Both the position numbers and the translations under genes were made by a program. DNA of 64,000 nt, taken from Bidens hawaiensis. Taxonomy: Eukaryota > Streptophyta > Magnoliopsida > Asterales > Asteraceae. Below are positions 1-8,793 of this stretch, piece by piece. The stretch covers positions 62,001 through 126,000 of the forward strand of contig JAIQDT010007352.1 of NCBI GenBank assembly GCA_021521415.1, read 5' to 3'. The number at the start of each line of letters is the position of its first letter. Position 1 is the first letter of the stretch. Under the pieces are notes generated by a model. That model saw nothing but the letters and a program-made list of their open reading frames with translations, was not told the DNA's origin and searched no databases.

Positions 1-2
1 GT

Positions 3-469
3 GGTAATGAGAATAGGGCCATGATATCCAGACAGAACGGGGAGTACAACTGGAATCTGCATGTTGAAGAGTGTTTGAACAGGCCAATTTAGTGACCATC
101 GAAACTGCAGGAAGTGAGAAAGTGACTGGCAAAAATGAAGCTTACATGGCTGAAGTGACAGACTAGCTCTCCGAGGTAAGTACTAAACTCCCTTGTACGA
201 AATGTGAAAATCTGTCTGAACAATTGACAATTATAACTGATCAGTTTGTTAGTTTGGATGCTCAATTTAAAACATTAAAAGAAGATCATCATTTCACTAA
301 AGCTAGAGAAAACAGTTATAAGGTAAAAATAAAAGCTAGTGAGAAAGATATTTGAAGTCTTAAAGCAAATCTAGCTGAAAAAATTCAAGTAATTGATCTT
401 AGCTATGAAGTTTTAGAAGAGAAAACCAAACTAATAGCTGAAAGGGATAAACAGATAGCTGATCACCAG
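3..469 (+). pseudogene. gag: gag upstream segment (coiled-coil region), broken
   Basis: Two reading frames carry gag-like sequence. From 3 to about 80 the third frame is open. From about 80 the second frame reads through an acidic stretch into a Cys-x2-Cys pair at 194-205, then a long charged, heptad-like region rich in Lys, Glu, Leu and Asn that looks like the gag coiled coil and continues into the open frame at 356. In that frame TAG at 164-166 and TGA at 353-355 interrupt it, and the change of frame near 75-85 implies an indel. The gag start is not in the window. The assignment rests on continuity with the zinc-knuckle segment downstream. Confidence 0.6.
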
Positions 470-1336
470 GTGAAAGTGGTAGAACTTAATAGAAAGCTTG
501 AGCAATTTAGAAATTCCTCCGCTATACTTGATCACCTCGTTAGTTATCAAAGTTCCCCAGTTAAAAGAGGAGGAATTGGATATCATGAAGTTCCACCACC
601 TTACAATCATAACTATACTTATGATCCTAGTAATCAGAAATCTGTTGATGTTGATTTTGGTCAGACAGTTCCGGTTAAGGTTACGATTAAAGATCCAGAA
701 GTTAGTAAAGGAGAAACATGTAAGCCTGTTACTAATGTTAAGACTTCTGCTCCTAATCCTGTCTCATCAAATTCGGACAAGACATCCGAGTCTACTGAGA
801 CAAAAGAAGAGGCAGTGTTACCAAAAAGTGGAGAGAAACATAAAACAACTGAAAAGAATTCTCCACTAAACCCGTATGTCCCACCATATGTGAGACAAAC
901 GGGCAGTAATGCAGCCTCAACATCTAAAACAACTATTGAAAAGAAAGTTGAACACAGGAGTTGTTTTAGATGCAATCAATTAGGACACCTAATTGCAGAT
1001 TGCCCTCTGAAGCAGAGATTCGGAGGTATGAGGCCTTCAAAAACTGAGAACAGAACTAACAGTAAGTACAATAATGGTAAAAATGAAAAATCATCAAAGT
1101 TCAGAAATTGGACTAATCCAGGTTTTCAAAGAAATCGATCTCAGTTTTTCCCTGTTAACAACCAAATCATGAGTAATAATTCTTTTAATTCACGAAGGTT
1201 TGGATGGCCTCATAGTCAATTTACAAGAAGGTATCCTTTTAGGACTTACAGAAATCATACTGATACTAACTTTGGACAGCCAAAGTACGGGATGTATCGA
1301 CCCAAGACCAATAGGTCTTGGGTCCCCAGATTTTAA
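470..1336 (+). CDS. gag: copia Gag, C-terminal part with CCHC zinc knuckle
   Basis: This is the nucleocapsid part of Gag, which binds element RNA inside virus-like particles in the cytoplasm. A CCHC knuckle (C-x2-C-x4-H-x4-C) lies at residues 165-178, counted from the GTG at 470. A Ser/Thr/Lys-rich linker precedes it and an Arg/Asn/Phe/Tyr-rich basic tail follows, ending in the residues SWVPRF. The GTG at 470 is not a real start: the frame is open back to 356, and gag begins outside the window. The frame ends with TAA at 1334-1336, and protease begins about 60 bases later in the same frame, so gag and pol are separated by one stop codon only. Copia elements usually encode one Gag-Pol polyprotein, so this stop is either decay or a readthrough stop; I favour decay because other stops occur upstream. 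Confidence 0.82.
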   Translation: MKVVELNRKLEQFRNSSAILDHLVSYQSSPVKRGGIGYHEVPPPYNHNYTYDPSNQKSVDVDFGQTVPVKVTIKDPEVSKGETCKPVTNVKTSAPNPVSSNSDKTSESTETKEEAVLPKSGEKHKTTEKNSPLNPYVPPYVRQTGSNAASTSKTTIEKKVEHRSCFRCNQLGHLIADCPLKQRFGGMRPSKTENRTNSKYNNGKNEKSSKFRNWTNPGFQRNRSQFFPVNNQIMSNNSFNSRRFGWPHSQFTRRYPFRTYRNHTDTNFGQPKYGMYRPKTNRSWVPRF

Positions 1337-1351
1337 TCCTCTGCTTTAATC

Positions 1352-2965
1352 GTGCAGGAACAGTTGAACAGGGCTGCAAACAATCTATGGGTTGTGGATA
1401 GCGGCTGTTCCCGGCACATGACGGGTAACAAGAATTTGTTACACGAATGGAAACCTGTTCAGGGAGGAAGAGTGAGTTTTGCTGGAGAGAGCGGTGGAAG
1501 GATCACAGGAATTAGGACGGTGACTAATGGAAAAATGACATTAGAGAAAGTGAATTTCGTTGAAGAACTGAAGCATAATCTGCTGAGTGTATCGCAGATC
1601 TGTGACAAAGATTACACCGTGCACTTTACCAAGAATGAAGTGATCGTGCTGTATCCTGGTTTCAAGATACCAGAGGATTGGATAGTTATGAAGGCTCCAA
1701 GGGAAAAGAATACGTATATTATGGACATGAGGTCGACTGAGATGGCAACAGAAGAATCGTGTCTTCTGTCAAAAGCAACCGAGTCGGAGTCCGAGTTATG
1801 GCATAGAAGAATGGGGCATATTCATCTTTGGAAAATGAACTACATTGTCAAGAATGGGCTGGTGCTAGGTGTTCCCTTGAAAAATTTCAACTTTGAAGAC
1901 CAATGCTTATCGTGCAAAAAGGGAAAGCAACACAAGAAATCCCATCACACCAAGAAGGTTAATTCAATAGTCAGTACCCTAGACCTACTTCACATGAATC
2001 TCTTCGGTCCCGTGAATGTAAAAAGCCTAGGTGGAACATCATACTGCTTGGTGATCACTGATGATTTCTCTCGATACTCTTGGGTATATTTCCTGAAGTC
2101 AAAGGATGAAACGGTTCAGATGGTAATAAATTTGATTACCAAAGTTGAGAATATTATAGGGAAAATAGTTAAATACATCAGGAGTGACAATGGGACTGAG
2201 TTCAAAAACTATCAGATGGAGATCTTCTGCTTACAGAAAGGGATAGAACACATGTACAGCGCTCCGTATACTCCGCAACAAAATGGAGTGGCTGAGAGGA
2301 AGAACAGAACGTTAATTGAAGGAGCCAGAACCATGCTGGCTGATTCGAAACTTCCTGTGGTGTTCTGGGCTGAAGCTGTTGCAACAGCCTGTTATATCCT
2401 TAATAGAGTGTTAACTGTTAAAAGATTGAATAAAACATGTTATGAACTTATGCATGGGAGAAAGCCCAACTTGAGTGGTCTCGAACCATTCGGGTCCCCG
2501 TGTTCGATATTAAAGACAAATTCTAAATTTGGTGAAATAGCCGACGAAGGTATTTTAGTCGGATATGTTGTTGGGACTCCCAACAGACGAGTCTTTAATA
2601 CATCGACCAGCAAGGTTGAGGTGGTGTGTAACACGGATATCACAAGTTACAAATCACCAAAACCAAGCACGGGACCCGCTGGGGTTTTCGACTATGATAG
2701 ACTTTTTAAATCTTTTAACATGCCTTACTTGGATTGTGCAGAAGTTGATGAGAGAATAGCTACGAAGGTGCTTTGTGATGAGGAAGACAATGTTGTGCAA
2801 CGACCGCAGTATGATGAATGTCAGCCTTCCTCGTCAAATGCTGTCGATACCCCTGCTGCCTCTACAGAAGAGGAATCTTCAATCCGTTTCACTCTCAACA
2901 ACAATCACCCATTGATGAGATACCTTCGAACCTGGAAGACAACCTGCAAGTCAGTTCGGTTCTGA
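1352..2965 (+). CDS. pol: copia Pol part 1: aspartic protease and integrase
   Basis: Residues count from the GTG at 1352, a track start and not a biological one. The retropepsin active site WVVDSGCSRHMTG places the catalytic Asp at residue 16. The integrase zinc-binding (GAG-pre-integrase) module has H151-x4-H156 and C185-x2-C188. The integrase core follows: the second catalytic Asp is D279 in RSDNG and the Glu is E315 in GVAERKNRT, with the canonical 35-residue spacing. The first catalytic Asp, expected in the HMxLFGP motif, is Asn at residue 216 (AAT at 1997-1999), which predicts an inactive integrase. After about residue 505 the frame loses sense: the continuing pol sequence is in another frame from about 2870-2920, so the last 20-30 residues are out-of-frame translation. 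Confidence 0.92.
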   Translation: MQEQLNRAANNLWVVDSGCSRHMTGNKNLLHEWKPVQGGRVSFAGESGGRITGIRTVTNGKMTLEKVNFVEELKHNLLSVSQICDKDYTVHFTKNEVIVLYPGFKIPEDWIVMKAPREKNTYIMDMRSTEMATEESCLLSKATESESELWHRRMGHIHLWKMNYIVKNGLVLGVPLKNFNFEDQCLSCKKGKQHKKSHHTKKVNSIVSTLDLLHMNLFGPVNVKSLGGTSYCLVITDDFSRYSWVYFLKSKDETVQMVINLITKVENIIGKIVKYIRSDNGTEFKNYQMEIFCLQKGIEHMYSAPYTPQQNGVAERKNRTLIEGARTMLADSKLPVVFWAEAVATACYILNRVLTVKRLNKTCYELMHGRKPNLSGLEPFGSPCSILKTNSKFGEIADEGILVGYVVGTPNRRVFNTSTSKVEVVCNTDITSYKSPKPSTGPAGVFDYDRLFKSFNMPYLDCAEVDERIATKVLCDEEDNVVQRPQYDECQPSSSNAVDTPAASTEEESSIRFTLNNNHPLMRYLRTWKTTCKSVRF

Positions 2966-4659
2966 CTACGAGAGTTCACAAAAATCACCCTTTGGAGAAC
3001 GTGATAGGTGATATGTCTGACGTTGTACAAACAAGACAAAGCTTGAATGAGCACACCTGTGTTTATACAAGCATTAAAGACACAGGCATAATTAACGAAT
3101 GCTTGAACACCTGTTTCATCAGCCAGATTGAACCAAAGAACTATCAAATGGCTCTCAAGGACAGCTCGTGGGTCGAAGCCATGCAAGAAGAGTTAGCCCA
3201 GTTCAAGAAGATGGAGGTATGGAATTTGGTTGCAAAACCGAAGAATGTGCATGCGATTGGCACCAAATGGGTTTTCAAATGCAAGAGAGATGAGAAAGGG
3301 ATAATCATCAGGAACAAGGTGAGGCTGGTTGTAAATGGTGTTAATCAGCAAGAGGGGATTGACTACAATGAGGTGTTTGCTCCTGTGGCGAGATTGGAAG
3401 CCATTCGATTGTTTTTGGCATTTGCTGCACACAAGGAGATGAAGGTGTTCCAGTTAGACGTGAAGAGTGCGTTTCTTAACGGTAAAGTCGATGAGGTTGT
3501 GTACGTTGAGCAACCTCCGGGTTTTCCTGACCTAGACTTTCCTGATCACGTATACAAGCTAAGTAAAGCACTGTATGGGCTACATCAGGCCCCTCGTGCC
3601 TGGTACTCAACACTATCCGACTACTTGCTTGAGAATGAGTTTGAAAGGGGAAAGATCGATAGCACACTGTTCTTTAAGAGAAAAGGAAGCGACTTTCTTC
3701 TGGTGCAAGTCTACGTGGACGACATCATCTTTGCTGCATCAAAAGTCGCCATGTGTCAGGAGTTTGAGGCCGTCATGAAAAAGAGGTTTGAAATGAGTGC
3801 TATGGGTGAACTAACTTTCTTTTTAGGACTGCAGGTTGATCAGAAGAAAGATGGGATGTTCATTCATCAGACTAAGTATGTCCATGATGTTCTCAAACGC
3901 TTCAAGATGGAGGACAGCACTCCATTTGATACTCCAGTCTGCGTCAACCATAAATTGGGTGCTGATTCAGACAGTGATGCAGACGTGGACCCAACCCAAT
4001 ATCGGGCAATAATAGGTTCTTTAATGTACTTAACTGCTTCTAGACCTGATATTATGTTTGCAGTTTGTCTTTGTGCACGCTTTCAGGCAAACCCAAAAGA
4101 ATCTCATTTGAAGGGTGTGAAGAGGATATTGCGATATCTCAAAGGCAAGCCTAAGCTGGGGTTGTGGTACACGAGAGGAGGAGACTTGGAGTTGGTCGCC
4201 TACACAGATTCTGATTATGGAGGGTGCAATCAGAGTCGGAAGTCAACAACAGGTGGATGTCAGTTTCTTGGAGGCAGATTAGTGTCATGGCAATGCAATA
4301 AGCAGACCTCAGTCGCCATTTCAACCTGTGAAGCAGAATACATGGCAGCATCCAACTGCTGCTCCCAGGTTCTTTGGATTCAACAGCAATTGCGCGATTA
4401 TGGTCTGAATTTCACTCATACTCCTATTTGCATAGATAACACTGCTGCTATCTCAGTAACTAACAATCCCGTAAAGCATAGCAAAACTAAACACATTGAC
4501 ATCCGTCATCATTTTATACGGGATTGTGCTGAGAAGAAATTGATTGTGCTAGAAAAGGTTGATACGTTAGATAATTTCGCTGATTTGTTCACTAAAGCGT
4601 TTGACAAAACCCGTTTTCAAAACCTTGTTGAGCTGAACTGGATGATCAATCCCGAGTAA
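2818..4659 (+). CDS. pol: copia Pol part 2: reverse transcriptase and RNase H
   Basis: This is the RNA-dependent DNA polymerase and RNase H end of copia Pol. The real coding sequence in this frame starts after the frameshift at about 2870-2920; the ATG at 2818 is a track start. Residues count from 2818. The RT domain begins near W118. Catalytic Asp residues are D214 in QLDVKSAFLNG and D301-D302 in YVDDI (299-303). RNase H has D464 in AYTDSDYGG, the glutamates of CEAEY at 504-508, and D540 in DNTAAI. The conserved C-terminal copia motif KHIDIRHHFIRD follows, and the frame ends in TAA at 4657-4659. No stop interrupts RT or RNase H, so this is the best-preserved part of the element. It overlaps part 1 by 148 bases because of the frameshift, not by design. 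Confidence 0.95.
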   Translation: MSAFLVKCCRYPCCLYRRGIFNPFHSQQQSPIDEIPSNLEDNLQVSSVLTTRVHKNHPLENVIGDMSDVVQTRQSLNEHTCVYTSIKDTGIINECLNTCFISQIEPKNYQMALKDSSWVEAMQEELAQFKKMEVWNLVAKPKNVHAIGTKWVFKCKRDEKGIIIRNKVRLVVNGVNQQEGIDYNEVFAPVARLEAIRLFLAFAAHKEMKVFQLDVKSAFLNGKVDEVVYVEQPPGFPDLDFPDHVYKLSKALYGLHQAPRAWYSTLSDYLLENEFERGKIDSTLFFKRKGSDFLLVQVYVDDIIFAASKVAMCQEFEAVMKKRFEMSAMGELTFFLGLQVDQKKDGMFIHQTKYVHDVLKRFKMEDSTPFDTPVCVNHKLGADSDSDADVDPTQYRAIIGSLMYLTASRPDIMFAVCLCARFQANPKESHLKGVKRILRYLKGKPKLGLWYTRGGDLELVAYTDSDYGGCNQSRKSTTGGCQFLGGRLVSWQCNKQTSVAISTCEAEYMAASNCCSQVLWIQQQLRDYGLNFTHTPICIDNTAAISVTNNPVKHSKTKHIDIRHHFIRDCAEKKLIVLEKVDTLDNFADLFTKAFDKTRFQNLVELNWMINPE

Positions 4660-5989
4660 CCGTGTTTTTCGTTTTTGTTTAAAAAAACGTCACTATCGCT
4701 TAGAATTATGTCGGTTGCCTCAGTTTGAAGGACATATCATCGGATATGTTTGGTCCTCATTTCTACTTGTAGAATATGAGGATAGCCATTAACCAGATGA
4801 CTGAAAGTGACCGGGGCGGTTTATGATGTGTTTTTAATTCTTTCGCTGAAAATTAGTCGTTCAAACTTAGTTAGAAGGACACATACTCGTATGTGGTCGG
4901 TCCAGCTGATCCATTGGATCTTCAGGATAGCCGTTTACCTGAAGACTTCAACTTGATCGGGGCGATAGAAGTTAAAAAAATTTTTAAGGGAGATGAAATT
5001 ATTTTTCAAGTCTACTACTTCGTAAGAAGTTCCTTTGCTATGTTTAACAGAAAATTGATCCAACCTTGGAAAGTGATAGATATATTGATTCTGTGTGCTT
5101 AACTAGTGAAGTTATTAGGCCTAAAAGACTTTAGAACAATCATTGTATGTCATGGTAGCTTTTTATGGTGCGTAAAAGTAGAAGTGATACTAACTAAATC
5201 TACTCGATTTTACGTGGAAACTCCTTAACAGTTGTGCATGTCTCCATATATATCTTTCCGAATGATAGGCAGAAAAGCGATTACCCAGTCATACACGAGC
5301 CCGTGAGTGTTCTGATTCCCGTGAAGATAGTGTGTCAAGAAACTGCAGTGATCCAGATTCGGGACTTGCAGTTGTTTACTACTCTGAAGTTGTGTAAATA
5401 CTTAAAAAAAAAATTATATGTTATTGAGACATTGTAGAGTTCATAATGATTAATACTTCTCAATCAAGATGCAAGATAGAGAACGGGAAGAAGAGTCTAA
5501 AGATCGAAGAGTACTTACTATTTAATCAGACACTACGGGTCGAGGTCAACTCGGGGTGACTTGGGGAAAGCCAAATACGCTTTGAGAATAGATAAGAGGC
5601 ATCATAATCTCGGAGTTGTTGCCCATTTAAGTTTTGAGCTTAATTGAACCTAACTCGTATCACAGAAACGATGAAAACCGTTTTAAGTTATTTACCTGCT
5701 TACAGCCTGTTTCTTTATGTCATAATACAGCTGAACACGGATCTGTGTGACAGTCACTTAATTAGTATGATTCCTTTTCGGATCTTTTCTAAAACATGGT
5801 AGTCCCTGTCAAGACTGAAATTTGATCCCGTGTACTTTAATTTTTAAAAGTTTTTCTACTTATGTAGTTGTATGATTTTATACTTGGTTACTTGGTCTTG
5901 ATCGTATCATTTAACGCTTTAAAGGATGTTTTAAAACTTAATTGCAAATTGTTCAAATTATAGGGGTATGTTTTGAAAATTTTAATATC
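4660..5989 (+). other. Spacer between pol and accessory frame, no gene seen
   Basis: About 1.3 kb of AT-rich sequence follows the pol stop. The short open frames here (4893-5102 and 5234-5437) have no recognisable domain and no conserved start context. The only structure I see is a degenerate direct repeat at about 4709-4975. Sirevirus-type elements commonly carry a long non-coding stretch here, so it is counted as part of the element. Confidence 0.6.
4709..4975 (+). repeat. Degenerate direct repeat, two units of about 120-150 bp
   Basis: Two stretches, about 4709-4820 and 4857-4975, share the same order of short words: GAAGGACA near the start, GGTCC in the middle, AGGATAGCC, and GGGGCG at the end. 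Matching is loose, with indels, so an old internal duplication is the simplest reading. Confidence 0.4.
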
Positions 5990-6045
5990 GGCGAAGTTGT
6001 GCATAACTTCGCCTGCAATAGGCGAAGTTATCCATAACTTCGCCT
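5990..6045. repeat. Two GGCGAAGTT/AACTTCGCC hairpins
   Basis: Positions 5990-6013 and 6021-6044 each read GGCGAAGTT, a short loop, then AACTTCGCC, giving near-perfect stems of 9-10 bp. They lie just upstream of the candidate TATA box of the accessory frame. Confidence 0.8.
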
Positions 6046-6060
6046 GTATAACCTTACCCC

Positions 6061-6068
6061 TATATAAA
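6061..6068 (+). promoter_or_regulatory. Candidate internal TATA box for the accessory transcript
   Basis: TATATAAA lies in an AT-rich setting about 690 bases upstream of the accessory ATG at 6754. About 45 bases downstream come AAGCGAACTT words repeated three times (about 6107-6160). Its position before a possible donor (6213) and acceptor (6751) would suit a separate spliced transcript. No transcript evidence is available here. Confidence 0.4.
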
Positions 6069-6212
6069 GAGATTTTTCTGGTAAAACTTCATTATTTTCA
6101 AAAAACAAGCGAACTTGAGAACCCTAAGCGAACTTACTCACTGAAACCCTAAGCGAACTTATCTCTCGATCCAATTCGTGTTATATTTTCTTCGATTCTT
6201 ATCCGATTCAAG

Positions 6213-6751
6213 GTGTGTAGGGTTATTGTGTCGAATATTCACCGTCATTGATGTAAATCAAAGTGTATTTTGACCCGTTTCGTCACCTCGGTCTTTCGAA
6301 ACTTCAATACCCGATTTTCAAACATGTTGTTACGTGGTCATAATCAACTTAATCGTCTAGATAGTCTCAAAAACATGTGTTTAACGATCCGCAATCTCCA
6401 AATTCACCAACTACACGTCGAATTGGAACTCTAACTGTTGCCGATTCGTATTCGGCGAAGTTACAGTTTAGGCATCCGTAACTTCGCCTGAGGTTTAACT
6501 TCGCCTGATAATTAATTATGTAACAGTTTATGAGGCGAAGTTGTGGTTAGGCGAAGTTATCATTAACTTCGCCTGGCCCTTTTAATTTTAATTAACTTTT
6601 AACAGGCGAAGTTCAAGTTGAGGCGAAGTTGTTCCCAACTTCGCCCCACCTCTAACTTCGCCTATACAGAATAAATCATAACTTCGCTAATGGTAAGAGG
6701 CGAACTTGTGATTTGCCTTGACGTTTATCTAACTTAGTCTGTTTGTTGCAG
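6213..6751 (+). other. Possible leader intron of the accessory frame
   Basis: A donor-like AAG|GTGTGT at 6210-6218 and an acceptor-like pyrimidine-rich TTTGTTGCAG ending at 6751 bracket 539 bases. The ATG of the long accessory frame follows two bases after the acceptor. The enclosed stretch has no coding signal and holds many GGCGAAGTT hairpins. Splice sites are called by eye only. Confidence 0.4.
6450..6705. repeat. Cluster of GGCGAAGTT / AACTTCGCC words
   Basis: This stretch holds about ten copies of the word in both orientations. Several pair into hairpins, for example 6550-6573 and 6622-6645. The spacing is irregular, so it is not a simple tandem array. The same word recurs in both copia LTR copies and in the solo LTRs. 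Confidence 0.75.
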
Positions 6752-6753
6752 AT

Positions 6754-8793
6754 ATGGCTGCTGTAGCTGGAGCAGGTGGTGCAGGTGGTGATGAAGGAGG
6801 TGATAACCAACGACAGTTTTTCCCGGGTCATAACATGTACATAACATTAGACCCGGATGCGAGCGGTGTTGATGATTTCCGCGAGATCATCACGTTCTTA
6901 CTCCGCTCGCGTATATTCCACGCGATTACAACAACACAGCCGATATCCTTGCCAAACATTGAGGATTTTTGGCAGACAGTGGAGTATGACTGTCGCGTCG
7001 AGCCCCCGGTTATGCGAGTAACGGTCAACAATCAGATTGTTCAGTTCTCATCTGAACAGATCCGGGCGGCTTTGCGGTTTGGAGATGAGACAAGAGACAA
7101 TCCGACAGATTTCGTGGCTCCATTCCGAGATGGAGCGTTTCTGAGAATGGGATACTCTGGTCCCTTGGGGGATACTCAGAGACGTAAGGGGTTCTTACTT
7201 GACCAGTGGCGCTTTCTCATGCATGTGATGATAGTGTGCATGTCAGGGAGAAAGGCTGGTACTGATGGGATGGGCGCGACCGTGCAGTCGGCAATGACTG
7301 CTCTGACTTACAATAAGCGTTACAGCTTTAGTCAGATGGTCTTCTACGAGATAGATCGACAAAGAAGAGCGATGGCGCGTGAGAGATTTCTCATGTATCC
7401 AAGATTCCTCCAAATGATCTTGAATCATGTTGCGCCAACGTTACCTCAGCGCCGCCCGATCAGATATGTAGAAAGTGTGAGCAAAAGGATCTTCGCTCAG
7501 TGTAGATCATCCAGTGCTAGGAGTAAACCTGAGCTCCGTCCTCGACATACTCCACTTTTTGGGTACTTGATCAACCCAGAGTATGTTCCAGCTCGTGGGG
7601 ATGAGTTTCGGGATCCTCAACCACAACAGGCTGGAGCACCTCAAGCTATACCTGCTGCTCCTGTTGTGGCACCGGAGGAGACTGTAGACCTTGATGCAGC
7701 ATTTGGTGGTCAAGGTTTCTTTGATATGGAGAGGGTTGACCCTGAAGAAAATGTACAGGTTTCAGTTGAAAGGGTTTCGAGTGTGAATGTGACTTGGGCA
7801 GCTACAACGGTGGCTGATTCTGATTCTGATGATGATGTGGCTGAAGCGAGACGAGTTTTGGTAACTCAAGAACGAATTCATGGGAAAAGAAAGAGAACCG
7901 ATGATGACAGCGAGTCAGATTATGAGGAAGAAGTACATCAGCTGATTCGTAGATCAAGAAGGGAACGGGCAGGTGCAGGTTCGGGAGCTGGTGAGAGCTC
8001 AAGGGTGGTACGTTTCACTCCACCCGCCCTGTCCGGTATGACTATTGTTCCTTCATCGTTGCAAGTTACAAGGCCAAGCGCCACGGATGTTCCCGTGGTG
8101 GCTACCTCATCCTCATTCGGCCTCCCACCCACTACATTCCATCTATCGACTCCGGAGATTGTATCGTTGCCGCCTCCAACTCTTACTCCAACGGAGGTTG
8201 TGGCAAGATTTATTGAGTCGACAGTGGTGGCTGCTGCAGGGTTGTCAGTTACGATACCACCTGCGGTTACGTTAACGCCTACTTCTGAGGTCCCGGTGAC
8301 ATTGGAAATCCCCCCTCAGTACACTCATGATATATCACATCTGAGGTTTGATTTCGATGCAACCTTATCAGACTCTGAACGAATAGCAGCACTTGAACGG
8401 GTCGTGGCAGAACAATCAAGGGTGAATCTTATCCGGACCCATGCTATTCAGCGCCTCATTGCAGAGAATCAGATACAGTCGTCCCTGCTGATAGAACATG
8501 GCAAAATCATTAATGCTTTGAAGGAGTTCTTGGCATCTCAGGGGGAGACGAGCTGCAAGGGTGATGAGCTGAGGACTAAGAAGCGAAATGATCAAAACGA
8601 TGATCCCAATGCATCGAAAGGTGCAGGTGGAGAGTTGCCAAGAACTGAACAAGCTCTTGGGACTTCCACAACTCAGGGGGAGTCAACAAGTGCAGCGGGC
8701 GGTACAGGTGATGAGGTGGTGGTCGTGGATGTTGAGGAGATGGATGATGAGTTTATAGGTGATGATGATGTATTACCAGTTGAAGAGATATAG
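6754..8793 (+). CDS. Retroelement accessory ('env-like') protein, N-terminal part
   Basis: A 679-residue frame starts at ATG 6754, right after a possible splice acceptor. The start is Ala/Gly-rich. Residues about 20-240 form a compact domain with FRMGYSG-type and FLMYPRFLQMIL motifs, which I associate with accessory frames of plant copia elements; this is recalled, not searched. A Pro/Ala linker follows, then an acidic Ser-Asp stretch and basic clusters GKRKR (about 377) and RRSRRER (about 399) that look like nuclear localisation signals. Residues about 535-600 form a probable coiled coil, and the end is acidic. I see no signal peptide or membrane segment, which argues against a true envelope protein. 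The frame stops at TAG 8791-8793 but stays open in the same frame to 9651. Its place between pol and the PPT makes it part of the element. Confidence 0.7.
   Translation: MAAVAGAGGAGGDEGGDNQRQFFPGHNMYITLDPDASGVDDFREIITFLLRSRIFHAITTTQPISLPNIEDFWQTVEYDCRVEPPVMRVTVNNQIVQFSSEQIRAALRFGDETRDNPTDFVAPFRDGAFLRMGYSGPLGDTQRRKGFLLDQWRFLMHVMIVCMSGRKAGTDGMGATVQSAMTALTYNKRYSFSQMVFYEIDRQRRAMARERFLMYPRFLQMILNHVAPTLPQRRPIRYVESVSKRIFAQCRSSSARSKPELRPRHTPLFGYLINPEYVPARGDEFRDPQPQQAGAPQAIPAAPVVAPEETVDLDAAFGGQGFFDMERVDPEENVQVSVERVSSVNVTWAATTVADSDSDDDVAEARRVLVTQERIHGKRKRTDDDSESDYEEEVHQLIRRSRRERAGAGSGAGESSRVVRFTPPALSGMTIVPSSLQVTRPSATDVPVVATSSSFGLPPTTFHLSTPEIVSLPPPTLTPTEVVARFIESTVVAAAGLSVTIPPAVTLTPTSEVPVTLEIPPQYTHDISHLRFDFDATLSDSERIAALERVVAEQSRVNLIRTHAIQRLIAENQIQSSLLIEHGKIINALKEFLASQGETSCKGDELRTKKRNDQNDDPNASKGAGGELPRTEQALGTSTTQGESTSAAGGTGDEVVVVDVEEMDDEFIGDDDVLPVEEI
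8541..8682 (+). other. Two PPT-like GGGGGAG words inside the accessory frame
   Basis: TCAGGGGGAG occurs with its G run starting at 8541 and again at 8676. Both resemble the CAAGGGGGAG that abuts the 3' LTR at 9721-9730. Repeated PPT-like words upstream of the 3' LTR are described for Sireviruses. Here they also encode protein, so chance or codon use is not excluded. Confidence 0.4.

Noticed and set aside
4893..5437. Two short frames (69 and 67 codons) in the copia spacer
   Set aside because: No domain, no support from composition, and the first overlaps the degenerate direct repeat.
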